Positions 44,446 to 55,140 are shown, counted from the stretch's first letter. The stretch is DNA of 64,000 bases from Meridianimaribacter flavus (GCF_004366715.1 NZ_SOQZ01000007.1:1-64000); one strand, 5' to 3'. The notes: generated by a model from the sequence alone, not told the origin. Made by a program: numbers and translations.

Positions 44446-47400
44446 CTACATATTACGTCTATACTGTCCGCCTACTTCAAATAAAGCTTCAGTAATTTGT
44501 CCTAAAGAACACACTTTACAAACGTCCATTAAGGCTTCAAAAATGTTTTCGTTATTAATCGCTTTATGCTGAAGCGCTTTTAGCAATGCCTTGGTATCAT
44601 TACTCTTATGTAGGTTCTCAAGGGTTTGTATTTGGTATTGCTTCTCCTCTTCTGTAGCTCTTATAACTTCAGCAGGTTGTACCGTTGGCGACCCTTTACT
44701 ACTCAAGAAGGTGTTTACACCAATAATTGGAAAATCACCATTGTGCTTTAAAGTCTCATAATACAAGCTTTCCTCCTGAATTTTACTACGTTGGTACATA
44801 GTTTCCATAGCGCCAAGTACACCACCACGTTCTGTAATTCTATCAAACTCTAGTAATACCGCTTCTTCTACCAAATCGGTAAGCTCTTCTATAATAAACG
44901 ACCCTTGTATTGGGTTTTCGTTTTTAGCAAGCCCTAACTCCTTATTAATAATCAACTGAATAGCCATTGCTCTACGCACACTCTCTTCGGTTGGCGTAGT
45001 AATTGCTTCGTCATAAGCATTTGTGTGCAACGAGTTACAGTTATCATAAATAGCATACAAGGCTTGAAGTGTCGTACGAATATCGTTAAAGTCAATTTCT
45101 TGAGCATGCAAACTACGACCTGAAGTTTGTATATGGTATTTCAACATCTGTGCTCTTGGGTTGGCACCATACTTATGCTTTAAGGCTTTTGCCCAAATTT
45201 TACGCGCCACACGACCAATAACAGCATATTCAGGATCAATACCATTAGAGAAAAAGAATGATAAGTTTGGACCAAACTTATTAATATCCATACCTCTACT
45301 TAAGTAATATTCTACATAAGTGAAACCATTAGATAATGTCAATGCCAATTGCGTAATAGGGTTGGCTCCTGCTTCTGCAATATGATATCCAGAAATAGAC
45401 ACCGAATAGAAGTTACGCACATTATTTTCAATAAAGTACTCTTGTACGTCTCCCATTAAACGCAGTGCAAATTCCGTAGAGAAAATACACGTATTTTGCG
45501 CTTGATCTTCTTTTAAAATATCAGCTTGTACAGTACCACGAACTTGTGCAATGGTACGTGTTTTTATATCATGGTAAACATCCTGTGGCAATACTTGATC
45601 ACCAGTAACGCCTAATAAAAACAAGCCTAAACCATCATTACCTTCTGGTAGCTCACCATTATATTTAGGACGCTCTACGCCTTTTTCCTTATATATTTTG
45701 GCAATCTTTGCTTCAACCTCTTTCTCTAAACCGTTTTCTTTGATATAAAGCTCACATTGTTGGTCTATGGCAGCATTCATAAAGAACCCTAACAACATTG
45801 GCGCAGGACCATTAATAGTCATACTTACCGAAGTCATCACATCAGCTAGGTTAAAACCAGAGTAGAGTTTTTTTGCATCGTCTAAACAGCAAATAGATAC
45901 ACCTGCGTTTCCTATTTTACCATAAATATCAGGACGTAAGTCTGGATCGTTACCATAAAGCGTAACACTATCAAAAGCTGTTGATAGTCGTTTAGCTGGC
46001 ATACCTTGACTTACATAATGAAAACGTTTGTTGGTACGCTCTGGACCACCTTCTCCTGCAAACATACGCGCAGGATCTTCTCCTGTTCGTTTAAAAGGAT
46101 ACAATCCTGATGTATACGGAAATTCTCCAGGTACATTCTCTTGAAGTGTCCATCGTAAAATATCGCCCCAAGCTTGATACTTTGGTAAAGCAACTTTTGG
46201 AATTTGTGTATGTGATAAAGACTCGGTATGCGTGTCTATTTTAATTTCTTTGTCTCTTACTTTAAATGTGTAAACAGGGTTTTTGTATTTATTGACCTTC
46301 TCATTCCAACCTATTACAACTTCCCAGTTGTAAGGATCTAAATTCATTTTCACACGGTCAAACTCTTTGATTAATAGATCTAAAAACGCTTTATCGTTAT
46401 CACTCTTAACCAATTCAAGAATCTCATCTTGATTAATGCCTTTGTTATCTAAAAATGCGTATTCCTTTTCGTTTGAAATTCCTGCAACCGAACCAATAGT
46501 TTTATAAATACCATATAGTTTTTGAGCTACCTCAACTTGCTCGTTAGCTGTTTTATCATACGCACGATTGTTTTCTGCTATCTCTGATAAGTAACGTGTT
46601 CTGTTTGGTGGAATTACAAAGATTTTCTCACTCATTTCTTTTGAAATTTCAAAAGTTGAGTTCAGGTCAGCATCAGTTTTTTCAACCACCTTATCCATTA
46701 TCGCTTTGTAAAGCGTGTTCATTCCTGGATCGTTAAACTGCGAAGCAATTGTTCCAAAAACAGGTAAATCATCTTGATTGGTATCCCACAATTGGTGGTT
46801 ACGCATGTACTGTTTTTTCACATCACGAAGCGCATCCAATGCACCACGCTTATCAAATTTGTTAATCGCAACCAAGTCAGCAAAGTCTAACATATCAATT
46901 TTTTCCAGCTGTGTTGCTGCACCAAATTCTGGTGTCATCACATACAAGGACACATCGCTATGCTCTAAAATTTCGGTATCACTTTGCCCAATACCAGACG
47001 TTTCTAAAATAATGATATCGTAGTGCGCTGCTTTTAATACTTCAACAGCTTCGTTTACATATTTTGACAAGGCTAAATTAGATTGACGCGTTGCCAAACT
47101 ACGCATGTATACACGTGGTGAATTAATAGCATTCATACGAATTCTATCACCTAAAAGTGCACCACCTGTTTTACGTTTTGACGGATCAACCGAAACAATG
47201 CCAATAGTTTTTTCTGGGAAGTCAATTAAAAAACGACGCACCAACTCATCTACCAAACTAGATTTTCCGGCACCACCAGTTCCTGTAATTCCTAATACAG
47301 GCGTTTTAGACGTTTTATTTTTCTCATGAATTTCGTCTAAAGCTCCTTTAGCAACTTCTGGGAAGTTTTCAGCAGACGAAATAACACGTGCAATAGCTTT

Positions 47401-47889
47401 TGGGTTTTTCTCTTCTAAAGTCGCTACTTCACCATTTAGTTGGTCACCAATAGCAAAATCTGATTGCTGTACCAAATCGTTAATCATCCCTTGAAGTCCC
47501 ATTTCACGACCATCATCAGGCGAATAGATTCTAGCAATCCCGTAATCCATTAACTCTTTAATCTCTGAAGGAAGGATTACTCCTCCTCCACCTCCAAAGA
47601 TTTTAATATGTCCTGCTCCTCGCTCTTTAAGCAAGTCATACATATATTTAAAATATTCATTGTGACCTCCTTGGTAGGAAGTTAAACAAATAGCATTGGC
47701 GTCTTCTTGAATAGCTGTATTTACTACTTCTTCAACACTTCTGTCATGTCCAAGATGAATAACCTCAACACCTGTAGATTGGATAATACGACGCATGATA
47801 TTTATTGAGGCATCATGTCCATCAAATAAAGAGGCTGCTGTGACAATACGTACTTTATACTTTGGTTTATATGGCGGAATTTGTTTCAT
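44446..47889 (-). CDS. icmF: Fused B12-dependent acyl-CoA mutase IcmF (methylmalonyl-CoA mutase family)
   Basis: 1147 residues from the ATG at 47889; a TTG two codons upstream is less likely. Three parts are fused. The N-terminal cobalamin-binding domain (about 10-145) has axial His25 in [11 protein letters not shown] and [13 protein letters not shown]. The MeaB-like G-protein chaperone domain (about 185-420) has Walker [31 protein letters not shown] and NKFDKRG. The mutase substrate barrel (about 555-1147) has [21 protein letters not shown] and [14 protein letters not shown]. This order is that of IcmF, which interconverts isobutyryl- and butyryl-CoA (or related acyl-CoAs), with a built-in cofactor chaperone. 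No B12 riboswitch is seen upstream. Confidence 0.95.
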   Translation of the reverse strand: MKQIPPYKPKYKVRIVTAASLFDGHDASINIMRRIIQSTGVEVIHLGHDRSVEEVVNTAIQEDANAICLTSYQGGHNEYFKYMYDLLKERGAGHIKIFGGGGGVILPSEIKELMDYGIARIYSPDDGREMGLQGMINDLVQQSDFAIGDQLNGEVATLEEKNPKAIARVISSAENFPEVAKGALDEIHEKNKTSKTPVLGITGTGGAGKSSLVDELVRRFLIDFPEKTIGIVSVDPSKRKTGGALLGDRIRMNAINSPRVYMRSLATRQSNLALSKYVNEAVEVLKAAHYDIIILETSGIGQSDTEILEHSDVSLYVMTPEFGAATQLEKIDMLDFADLVAINKFDKRGALDALRDVKKQYMRNHQLWDTNQDDLPVFGTIASQFNDPGMNTLYKAIMDKVVEKTDADLNSTFEISKEMSEKIFVIPPNRTRYLSEIAENNRAYDKTANEQVEVAQKLYGIYKTIGSVAGISNEKEYAFLDNKGINQDEILELVKSDNDKAFLDLLIKEFDRVKMNLDPYNWEVVIGWNEKVNKYKNPVYTFKVRDKEIKIDTHTESLSHTQIPKVALPKYQAWGDILRWTLQENVPGEFPYTSGLYPFKRTGEDPARMFAGEGGPERTNKRFHYVSQGMPAKRLSTAFDSVTLYGNDPDLRPDIYGKIGNAGVSICCLDDAKKLYSGFNLADVMTSVSMTINGPAPMLLGFFMNAAIDQQCELYIKENGLEKEVEAKIAKIYKEKGVERPKYNGELPEGNDGLGLFLLGVTGDQVLPQDVYHDIKTRTIAQVRGTVQADILKEDQAQNTCIFSTEFALRLMGDVQEYFIENNVRNFYSVSISGYHIAEAGANPITQLALTLSNGFTYVEYYLSRGMDINKFGPNLSFFFSNGIDPEYAVIGRVARKIWAKALKHKYGANPRAQMLKYHIQTSGRSLHAQEIDFNDIRTTLQALYAIYDNCNSLHTNAYDEAITTPTEESVRRAMAIQLIINKELGLAKNENPIQGSFIIEELTDLVEEAVLLEFDRITERGGVLGAMETMYQRSKIQEESLYYETLKHNGDFPIIGVNTFLSSKGSPTVQPAEVIRATEEEKQYQIQTLENLHKSNDTKALLKALQHKAINNENIFEALMDVCKVCSLGQITEALFEVGGQYRRNM

Positions 47890-47916
47890 TGACAAAAAAT
47901 CTAATTATAAGAGGCA

Positions 47917-47924
47917 CAAATTTA
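47917..47924 (-). promoter_or_regulatory. icmF -7 promoter box (TAAATTTG on the minus strand)
   Basis: CAAATTTA on + reads TAAATTTG on -, a perfect TAnnTTTG, 28 bases before the icmF ATG. Confidence 0.5.
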
Positions 47925-48430
47925 CGGAATATTCAAAAAAATACTCGATTTATACCAAAATATCTAATACAAAAATTGAGAGTAGGTATATAATCATCAA
48001 TAGCATCTAGAAAATGAATTAAGAGGCCTTATTAAAGTCTTCGTTCTAAAAAATCATCAAATCACTTATCACATCAAAGCAACAAACCTCTAACTCTATA
48101 AATTATAACCTTTTACAATTACACTCCACTTAAAGCTAGAGTCTAGTGCGAATTTTAATACAAAAGCAACCTATTGATTTACAATTGCATAAAAAACATT
48201 TTTTAACACTTCCGACTATTTTTTTAATTAAAAACCATCAAAAGCAAACATTTATTAAATTTTATTAAACAATTTAACACTAAATATGAGAAACAATCAA
48301 TTCAATAGTTGTAAAAATAGATAATTAGTGATTTAAAAAAGTGACGCATCAGTTATTTATGGGTCTAATGAATGCGGTCATTAAAAAAACCGTAAAAATT
48401 AAACTATAACCATTAACTAATTTTTATTCT
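47925..48430. other. 506-bp divergent gap between icmF and the OmpA-family gene
   Basis: Very AT-rich, without a credible frame. Apart from the icmF promoter at its left end, it must hold the promoter of the OmpA-family gene; no perfect TAnnTTTG is seen within 100 bp of that ATG. TAATGAATGCGGTCATTA (about 48368-48385) can form a small hairpin near the start. I see no tRNA or cobalamin riboswitch. Confidence 0.4.
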
Positions 48431-49530
48431 ATGAAACAAAAATTATTATTAGGCTTATTCCTTTTAGCAGGTATAAGTTTTTCTCAGGCTCAAGCCTACC
48501 GGAAAATCCTGAACCAGGTAAATGCTACGTTAAGTGTATCACTAAGGACGAATTTAAAGAAGTAGAAGAAACGCTACAAGTTTATCCTGCTTACACTACA
48601 TTACAAGTTGTTCCAGCTGTTTACAAAACTGTTGAAGAAACTGTATTGGTTAAAGAAGCATCAAAAAAGTATGTTTACACACCAGCAGTTTATGAAACCG
48701 TTGAAGTTCCTTATGTAAAAAAGGAAGGAAGAACTGACTTAAGAGTTGTACCAGCAACCTTTGGAAAAGACTCTAACACATATGAGGTTTACCCAAAAAC
48801 TTCAGGATGGGAATACAAAATACTAGAGGATTGCCCTTCAGTTAACAAAGAAGACTGTGTTGCTGCTTGTTTTGTGGAGTATCCTGCACAATTTAGAGAT
48901 GTGCCTTTCACTACTTTAGCTAGTGACGCAACTACTAACGGAATTCCTGTTGATGAGCAATCAACAACTTACAAAAAGCGTGTGATTAAGACTCCTGCAA
49001 GAATGGACGAAATTGAAATTCCTGCGGAATATACTACTATTACACGTCAAGTAGTTGAAACTCCTGCTACAACAACTAGCGTAACTGTGCCTGCTAAATA
49101 CGAAACAGTAACCAGAACAGTTTTAGCTAAAAAAGGTGGTATTACAACTTGGGAAGAAGTTGAATGTGAATTATTAAATCCAACTGTTTTACCAATATTT
49201 TATGAACTTGCAAGTGCTCGTTTAACACCAGCATCTAAAAAAGTAATAGACGAAACATTATTACCATTACTAAACGACTCTAACGTAAGCATAGAAATTA
49301 TGTCTCACACTGACTCTAGAGGTAACGATGACTACAACAGATCTTTATCACAGCAACGTGCAAACTCTGTAGTAAACTATTTAGTATCTAAGGGTGTTTC
49401 TAGAAGCCGATTAACAGCAAGAGGTTTTGGAGAGTCTAGACTTACTAACCGTTGTTCTAATGGTGTTGATTGTTCAGAAGCTGAACACCAAAGAAATAGA
49501 CGTACTGAGTTTAGAGTAATTAACAACTAA
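48431..49530 (+). pseudogene. OmpA-family outer membrane protein, interrupted by a -1 frameshift
   Basis: ATG at 48431 opens a perfect signal peptide (MKQKLLLGLFLLAGISFSQAQ), but the frame then runs to a stop at about 48563. From 48496 the next frame continues with LPENPEPGKCYVKCITKDEF and on to 49530. One missing C in the CC at 48495-48496 reconciles them (GCC CTA CCG), giving 366 residues. The body has Pro/Val/Thr-rich repeats (VYPAYTTLQVVPAVYKTVEE, TPAVYETVEVP) and an OmpA C-terminal peptidoglycan-binding domain (LPIFYELASARLTPASKKV, HTDSRGNDDYNRSLSQQRANSVVNYL). It is either a sequencing error, phase variation or a true lesion. A start at TTG 48646 would lose the signal and is rejected. 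Confidence 0.88.
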
Positions 49531-49548
49531 TTTCTTTTTTATAGAAAC

Positions 49549-49577
49549 AAAAAAAGCTCCTTTAAGGAGCTTTTTTT
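49549..49577. terminator. Bidirectional terminator between the OmpA-family gene and the thioredoxin gene
   Basis: A perfect 12-bp stem AAAAAAAGCTCC/GGAGCTTTTTTT (49549-49560, 49566-49577) with loop TTTAA serves both convergent genes. Confidence 0.92.
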
Positions 49578-50692
49578 GTTAGCGTATATAACTTATAACT
49601 AGTTGTTTTTGCTTCAGCTTTAATCCCGTAATTATCCAATAGATCCGATTGCATCAAATCATAAAACTTGTAATGAATAGACCAATCGTGCTCAGCAGTA
49701 TCAGTAATATCTTGAACCGTTACAACTGGCTTCTCTAAAACTTGTGATAGTTGGTACAACACCTCCTTAAAAGTTACATTATCTGCCTGTATTTGATACT
49801 CATCGATTAAATATTTAGCTGTATCTCTTCCCCAATCTATCTGATTTGTATCCCAAAACGTGATACTCTCAATATCAAAAACCATTGCTTCCCCTTTTAC
49901 TTCGGAATGGTACATCTCTAGTTTTAAAGCATCAATAATTTCAGCTGTATGGTTACCATAAGGATTGTTGCTTTTTGAAATACACATATGATATTGCTGG
50001 TCTAAATCGTCAGACAACTTCACTTGGCTTTTATAAACCTTTAGGTTGTAAGCCAGAATATCTTTAACACTCCCCTTAAATTCAACATAATTTGAACGTT
50101 CTTGAATTTGTAAAAAATCGAAAGATTCCTTTTTTAATGTTTTAATTTCAAAAGCTGATTTGGGCTGGTAAACAGTCTCAATATTTTCAGTCTTTGCACC
50201 TTTATCCTTAAAGAACTTGTCCACATGCTTCTTCTTTGTGTTACTGCGTAAAAATCGTGCTAAATCTGACGCTTTAAAATCAGTAGGACTACCCTCCCAC
50301 AAAACATCTCCATCAGCATTCATAAGAATTCCATGAGGCAATAGTCTTATATTATGCTTATTAAATGTTTCACCTTCATAATCCACAAAAACCGCTAAAT
50401 CTGTAGGGCGTTTTTTCAAATATTTTCTAACCAATTCAGGGTTTTCCTGCGAAATTGAAACCACATAAAAATCATTAGGATATTGTTTTTGAAGCACACC
50501 TAAATATTCTTTGGCATACACACATGGTCCACACCAAGTAGCCCAAAAATCAATAAAATACAACGCATTTTCAGAGTTGTTTGCAGACTTAGAGACTTGA
50601 ACCTTTTCAGAAACATTTATTTGTCCCAACGCCATAACTGGCAATACAATAAATGCAATTAAAAAATTCTTAAGTAAATAATCAATTTTCAT
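49562..50692 (-). CDS. Exported thioredoxin-domain (TlpA-like) protein
   Basis: 376 residues from the ATG at 50692 (four residues shorter than the open frame), giving a signal peptide ending VMALGQ. A thioredoxin-like domain (about 35-160) has the redox motif FWATWCGPCVYAKEYL and a cis-Pro-like LLPHGILM. A longer C-terminal part (about 175-376) of unknown fold carries a DUF3738-like pattern: repeated YQIQADNVTFKEVLYQLSQVL and DYGIKAEAKTTSYKLY-type strands. It is probably a periplasmic thiol-disulfide protein. The C-terminal assignment is tentative. Confidence 0.85.
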   Translation of the reverse strand: MKIDYLLKNFLIAFIVLPVMALGQINVSEKVQVSKSANNSENALYFIDFWATWCGPCVYAKEYLGVLQKQYPNDFYVVSISQENPELVRKYLKKRPTDLAVFVDYEGETFNKHNIRLLPHGILMNADGDVLWEGSPTDFKASDLARFLRSNTKKKHVDKFFKDKGAKTENIETVYQPKSAFEIKTLKKESFDFLQIQERSNYVEFKGSVKDILAYNLKVYKSQVKLSDDLDQQYHMCISKSNNPYGNHTAEIIDALKLEMYHSEVKGEAMVFDIESITFWDTNQIDWGRDTAKYLIDEYQIQADNVTFKEVLYQLSQVLEKPVVTVQDITDTAEHDWSIHYKFYDLMQSDLLDNYGIKAEAKTTSYKLYTLTKKAP

Positions 50693-50840
50693 AATAAATA
50701 ACAATATAACACTAGTGTCATAACAACTATTGTGCTAAAATAGTGTTTTAATTATATTTTTTAATTTTAATTGAATGACTACTAAATAATTGGTGTGTTA
50801 ATATTTTCAATAATACTTGTATTATAAAAAACTGCTTTTG

Positions 50841-50848
50841 TAAATTTG
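50841..50848 (+). promoter_or_regulatory. DUF4197-gene -7 promoter box (TAAATTTG)
   Basis: A perfect TAnnTTTG box 16 bases before the ATG at 50865, with a TTG at 50817-50819 (21-base spacing) as -33. Confidence 0.6.
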
Positions 50849-50864
50849 ACCAAAAATCATACCT

Positions 50865-51572
50865 ATGAAAAAGTCACTTTTTATTTTACTTGCAATTTTT
50901 ACTCTTAACTCTTGTGCCGAATTACAAAACGTAATTGACCAACTTCCTCAAGATGGTAGTGTACTTAGCAATGCTGATATAGCTTCTGGTTTACGTGAGG
51001 CACTTGACCAAGGAATAGACAAACAGGTTAGCAAGCTGACACAAAAGGATGGTTTTTTCAAGAATGAATTGGTAAAAATTGTATTACCTGAAGAACTTCA
51101 AAAAGTAGATAAAGCTTTACGCGATATAGGTTTAGACAACCTTGCAGATGAAGGTTTAAAGGTTTTGAATAGAGCTGCTGAAGATGCGGTTAGCGAAGCA
51201 ACTCCTATTTTTGTGAGTGCAGTTAAAGACATCACCTTTAATGACGCTAAAAACATTTTACTTGGTAATGACGATGCTGCTACTCAATATCTAACAGGCA
51301 AAACCCAAACTGCATTGTACGACAAGTTTCACCCTGTAATTAATAATTCGTTTACTAAAGTTGGTGCTGACCAAATTTGGGCAAATCTTATTAATAAATA
51401 CAACAGCATTCCTTTTACTAATAACGTAAACCCTGATTTAACTGATTATGTTACAGGCGAAGCACTAAAAGGTGTTTACACAATGATTGCTGTTGAGGAA
51501 AAAGAAATCAGAAATAAAGTGTCATCACGTACTACTGATTTGCTTAAAAAAGTATTCGCTTTACAAGACTAA
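50865..51572 (+). CDS. DUF4197 family lipoprotein
   Basis: 235 residues: lipoprotein signal (lipobox LNSC, Cys17), then the all-helical DUF4197 core with LREALDQGIDKQVSKLTQKDGFFKN, VKIVLPEELQKVDKALRDIGL, LNRAAEDAVSEATPIFVSAVKDITFNDAKNILLG and YVTGEALKGVYTMIAVEEKEIR. The family is common in Bacteroidota and Proteobacteria; its function is unknown. Monocistronic, own promoter. Confidence 0.93.
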   Translation: MKKSLFILLAIFTLNSCAELQNVIDQLPQDGSVLSNADIASGLREALDQGIDKQVSKLTQKDGFFKNELVKIVLPEELQKVDKALRDIGLDNLADEGLKVLNRAAEDAVSEATPIFVSAVKDITFNDAKNILLGNDDAATQYLTGKTQTALYDKFHPVINNSFTKVGADQIWANLINKYNSIPFTNNVNPDLTDYVTGEALKGVYTMIAVEEKEIRNKVSSRTTDLLKKVFALQD

Positions 51573-51588
51573 GCAATTCTTAAAGCAC

Positions 51589-52095
51589 TTATTTTACCTT
51601 TTTATACAAACCATCAAAAGCAACGGTTACTGAATTGTCATTGGTAATAGTTTCCCATAATTGCCTAACGGTTCCGTCGTCATTAGCAGTCCAAGTCACA
51701 CGATGGTAATAAGGTTGACCAGCTTTGTTTGTAGCAACATCCGATTTTAAAATCATTTGATTTCCTACCCTATTCCCTTTTAAGTGCAAACTCTGTCCTT
51801 GGTTATCAATCCAAAGTTGTTCCCATTGTTTGGTTGTAGTGTTATAAAAGTTATTGCTAGTACCTGTATACCCTTTTGTTGCACTTGTCCAGTTTTCTCG
51901 TAAAATACAATTGTCTTGTATTTTATCTATAACATTTGTGCCTGCAGGTGTTCCATCAGGTTTTATCACTTCCCAATTACCAATCCAAAAATCAAACTCT
52001 GTATGCTTTTCGGTACAGCAATTACACGCATTGTTTTGTGCGTTTATATAAACCGGAGAAAAGACAAGTATTAAAAAAAGCAGTAGTTGTTTCAT
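51589..52095 (-). CDS. Exported DUF1579-like protein
   Basis: 168 residues with signal peptide (1-19, ending INAQ), then a Cys-rich segment (NACNCCTEKH) and a lipocalin-like beta barrel starting EFDFWIGNWEVIKPDG, the typical opening of DUF1579-type proteins, with WEQLWIDNQGQSLHLKG and YYHRVTWTANDDGTVRQLWE strands. The fold suggests binding of a small hydrophobic molecule. It converges with the DUF4197 gene (16-bp gap). Confidence 0.82.
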   Translation of the reverse strand: MKQLLLFLILVFSPVYINAQNNACNCCTEKHTEFDFWIGNWEVIKPDGTPAGTNVIDKIQDNCILRENWTSATKGYTGTSNNFYNTTTKQWEQLWIDNQGQSLHLKGNRVGNQMILKSDVATNKAGQPYYHRVTWTANDDGTVRQLWETITNDNSVTVAFDGLYKKVK

Positions 52096-52182
52096 AGTGA
52101 GAGTTTTAGTTCTTTTAAATTTATTAAATGATTCTTAATCCAAACCTAATATTAACATAACATTAGTCTTTAGATTAAGCCG

Positions 52183-52280
52183 CATCTTTGCAGTGTTAGC
52201 AAAAGAGAATATCCTTCACTAAAATTAAATTAGAAAAGTTAGTTTGAAAAATCGACCTGCTCCTAGGGTCGATTTTTTTA
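52183..52280 (+). ncRNA. Candidate small RNA ending in a strong terminator
   Basis: CATCTTTG at 52183-52190 (one base from TAnnTTTG) is followed about 56 bases later by a perfect 11-bp hairpin AAAAATCGACC/GGTCGATTTTT (52247-52257, 52267-52277) with a T-run. No gene on + ends into it (the nearest upstream gene is on -), and no ORF lies between, so the terminator would end a transcript of roughly 80 bases. Read-through transcription from the DUF4197 gene at 50865-51572 is an alternative source. Confidence 0.4.
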
Positions 52281-52351
52281 TTAACAATTTTAAGTTTTAA
52301 GTTGCCGAATAATTTTTTTTTGAATATATTTAACACTCTAAAGCTGTAGGA

Positions 52352-52528
52352 ATGAAAGATTTATCCAAAATAAAAAAGCACCAGCTAAAGTTGCAAATTC
52401 GCTACAAGCAACTTATTGAACAAGCCTACAATTTACGTCAAACAGATTCTGCAACCAGTGACATTTCTGAATATAGAGCTATAAAATTACTTGATAAGCT
52501 CAATAAGTTGAAATATTTAAACAGATAA
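52352..52528 (+). CDS. Small helical protein, Lacal_2735-like
   Basis: 58 residues, basic and helical, with an ATG at 52352 and stop at 52526. The core LQIRYKQLIEQAYNLRQTDSATSD, then a second helix LLDKLNKLKY, matches the small Lacal_2735/DUF6435-type proteins of Flavobacteriaceae (a YxxLxxEAYxLS..NRxxSD pattern) and is clearly related to the protein at 56658-56885 (EEAYNVTQTDSGLSD). It lies just before the TonB receptor promoter. The function is unknown. Confidence 0.65.
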   Translation: MKDLSKIKKHQLKLQIRYKQLIEQAYNLRQTDSATSDISEYRAIKLLDKLNKLKYLNR

Positions 52529-52671
52529 TTCACTCCCACTTTTTACTATACTTATAAAAACATTAATTTTATAAGAACTCACTATTTTATACTATCTATA
52601 ATTAACAAATCAACTAATAAATAGTTAAAAAAATTACAGATACAAAAATCAATTATTATTTTTAGTTTTTA

Positions 52672-52702
52672 TTTGGATTAATTCTAAATAGACTTAACTT
52701 TG
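52672..52702 (+). promoter_or_regulatory. TonB receptor operon promoter (TTTG - 19 bp - TAACTTTG)
   Basis: TTTG at 52672-52675 and TAACTTTG at 52695-52702, with exactly 19 bases between, match the Bacteroidota consensus fully. Right after it, GCGTTTTAACGC (52704-52715) is an inverted repeat that could be an operator or a leader hairpin. Confidence 0.75.
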
Positions 52703-52730
52703 CAGCGTTTTAACGCCTCAAACATAATAA

Positions 52731-55130
52731 ATGACTCGTTTTTTTAGCTTTGTTTTCTTTTTATTTTCTGCTCTAGCATACTCTCAAACCAGTACTATTA
52801 CAGGCACAATAACTTTAAAAAATGGCGCTCCAGTAATTAATGCACATGTATATATAAAACAACTCAATAAGTTTAGCACCACAAATGATAATGGAGTTTT
52901 TGAATTTAGAAAAGTTCCTTATGGAGTTCATAAAATAGAAGTAACATCAATAGAGATTACTGACACAACATTTACAATTGAAGTAAACACCAAAAATAAA
53001 ACTGTAAATTATACTGTAGAGTCAAGTAAAGACGTAGAACTTTCAGAAGTTCTAGTTGTTGGTAAATCCAAAGAAAAAATTGTTGAGACGCAAGGATTTG
53101 CTGTTGACGTAATTAAAACTAAAGAAGCTGGTATTAGAAACATACAAACAAACGAGCTTCTTAATCAAACTGTAGGTGTTAGAATACGACAAAATGGAGG
53201 TTTAGGTTCTGCTGTTAACTACAATATAAATGGATTGTCAGGTAATGCTGTACGCATATTTATTGATGGCATCCCAATTTCCACTTATGGCTCTTCTTTC
53301 AATTTAAACAGCATCCCTCCTTCAATGATTGAGAGAATTGAAGTTTACAAAGGTGTTGTTCCTGGGCATTTATCAAATGATGCTCTAGGAGGAGCTATTA
53401 ATGTTGTACTAAAAGAGGATGCCAAAAACAGCTTTACGGCATCCGCTTCTTACGGTTCATTTAATACCTCTCAATTAAATTTTAATGGGCTTTACCGTTT
53501 TAAAAATTCAGGCTTTACTATCAAAGCTTCTGGGTTTTTTAATTATTCAGATAATGATTATGAAGTTTGGGGATCAAATGTATACAACATACAACCCAAT
53601 GGACAATTACAGTATGTTCGTGCCAAACGTTTTAATGATGCCTTTAGATCTTATGGCGGAATTATTGAAGCAGGTTTTACTGATGTTAAATGGGCTGATA
53701 AATTCTTAATTGGTTTTACAGGTTCAGACTCTTACAACGAAATACAACATGGTGCTTTTATGACCATTCCTTACAAAGGTCGTTTTACTGAAGCTGATGC
53801 AAGCATCGTAAGCTTAACATATTCTAAAAAAGACATCTTAACTAAAGGCTTAGACTTCAACTTACATGGACTTTATGGAGAACGAAATCGAGTAATCAAC
53901 GATACCGTAAAATGGAACTATAATTGGTATGGCGAAAAAAGCTTAGACCTGAATGGTCAACCTATTTTAAGACCTCAAGGCGCTCAACAAGGCGAGCCAA
54001 CTATTGCAAACATTAATCGAAAGGTTTCCTCTATACGAATTGGTCTTTCCTATAGTTTAAATAAAAACCATAAGTTTTTATTAAACCACCTATTCTCAGC
54101 TGTAGATAGAAAGGATGATGATGAAATACGCTCTGTTCTAGAAAGAAGGTTTATGGGTACTCGTTATTTACACAAAAATATAACCTCATTGAGTTATGAA
54201 CTTAATGCATTCAACAACAAGCTAAAAGCTTCTGTTTTTGGAAAAAACTATCAACAACATATTGAAAGAACAAACCCAACGGTTGAAACTATTGATGACG
54301 AACCAACTTATGTTGAAGATGTTGTAAGTAACAACACCAGCATTCAAGGTTATGGTGTCGCTACATCCTACCAAATATCACCTTTAATTACAGTTTTAGC
54401 TTCAGCAGAAAAGGCTGTACGACTCCCAACCGAAAACGAAGTATTTGGTGATGCTGGAGATAACATTATTGAAAACCCAAACATAAGACCTGAAACAAGC
54501 AACAATATTAACTTAGGCTTAAAACTTGGGACATTCACCATAAAAAAACACGACTTATCATTAGCTACCAATTTATTTTACAGAAACATTAAAGATAGAA
54601 TTGGCACACAAGTACAAACATCATTAAATAGCAATGTTCAAGTTTTACCTTTTGAAAATCAAGGTGATGTTATTTCAAAAGGAATAGATGCCGAGTTAAA
54701 CTATACATACAACAACAATTTAAGAATAGTACTAAACGCTTCAAAATTAGACCTTACTTATAAGAATCAATTTAACGAACGAAAAGTACCAAACGAGCCA
54801 ACATTTACAATTAACACAAACGCTCAGTACCAATTTAAAAACATTCTTCAAGAAAAAGCTGAGCTAAACCTGTTTTATAATTTCATGTTTGTTGACACCT
54901 TTAATTACTTGCTAGAACCTTACGGAAACAACGCTGGAACAGATTTTTTTGATGTTCCTCAACAGTTTATTCATGATGCAGGAGTAAGCTATATGTTTCC
55001 AAGTAAAAAGGTAGTATTAAGCTTAGACATGAAAAACATATTCAACAAAAGAGCTTTTGACAATTTTGCAGTTCAAAAACCAGGAAGAGCCTTTTACATA
55101 AAATTAAATTATACAATCAATAACCTTTAA
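52731..55130 (+). CDS. TonB-dependent outer membrane receptor (XusA-like)
   Basis: 799 residues: signal peptide (1-18), a carboxypeptidase-like regulatory domain (about 20-105, TITGTITLKNGAPVINAHVYIK), a plug domain (about 115-225, with NELLNQTVGVRIRQNGGLGS and VYKGVVPGHLSNDALGGAINVVLK), and a 22-strand-type barrel ending in FYIKLNYTINNL. The plug resembles siderophore/haem receptors rather than SusC. The DUF4374 lipoprotein gene follows after 10 bp. In Bacteroides thetaiotaomicron a TonB receptor (XusA) with a DUF4374 lipoprotein (XusB) takes up foreign siderophores, so iron-siderophore uptake is the best guess. The operon has a textbook promoter. Confidence 0.9.
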   Translation: MTRFFSFVFFLFSALAYSQTSTITGTITLKNGAPVINAHVYIKQLNKFSTTNDNGVFEFRKVPYGVHKIEVTSIEITDTTFTIEVNTKNKTVNYTVESSKDVELSEVLVVGKSKEKIVETQGFAVDVIKTKEAGIRNIQTNELLNQTVGVRIRQNGGLGSAVNYNINGLSGNAVRIFIDGIPISTYGSSFNLNSIPPSMIERIEVYKGVVPGHLSNDALGGAINVVLKEDAKNSFTASASYGSFNTSQLNFNGLYRFKNSGFTIKASGFFNYSDNDYEVWGSNVYNIQPNGQLQYVRAKRFNDAFRSYGGIIEAGFTDVKWADKFLIGFTGSDSYNEIQHGAFMTIPYKGRFTEADASIVSLTYSKKDILTKGLDFNLHGLYGERNRVINDTVKWNYNWYGEKSLDLNGQPILRPQGAQQGEPTIANINRKVSSIRIGLSYSLNKNHKFLLNHLFSAVDRKDDDEIRSVLERRFMGTRYLHKNITSLSYELNAFNNKLKASVFGKNYQQHIERTNPTVETIDDEPTYVEDVVSNNTSIQGYGVATSYQISPLITVLASAEKAVRLPTENEVFGDAGDNIIENPNIRPETSNNINLGLKLGTFTIKKHDLSLATNLFYRNIKDRIGTQVQTSLNSNVQVLPFENQGDVISKGIDAELNYTYNNNLRIVLNASKLDLTYKNQFNERKVPNEPTFTINTNAQYQFKNILQEKAELNLFYNFMFVDTFNYLLEPYGNNAGTDFFDVPQQFIHDAGVSYMFPSKKVVLSLDMKNIFNKRAFDNFAVQKPGRAFYIKLNYTINNL

Positions 55131-55140
55131 TATATATACA

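Noticed and set aside
47925-48430. Cobalamin riboswitch upstream of icmF
   Set aside because: No B12-box-like conserved core or multi-stem layout is visible in the gap, and the promoter box lies only 28 bases before the ATG.
48646-49530. A shorter OmpA-family gene starting at a TTG
   Set aside because: It lacks a signal peptide and cuts through the repeat region; the signal peptide is present in another frame at 48431, so a frameshift explains the data better.
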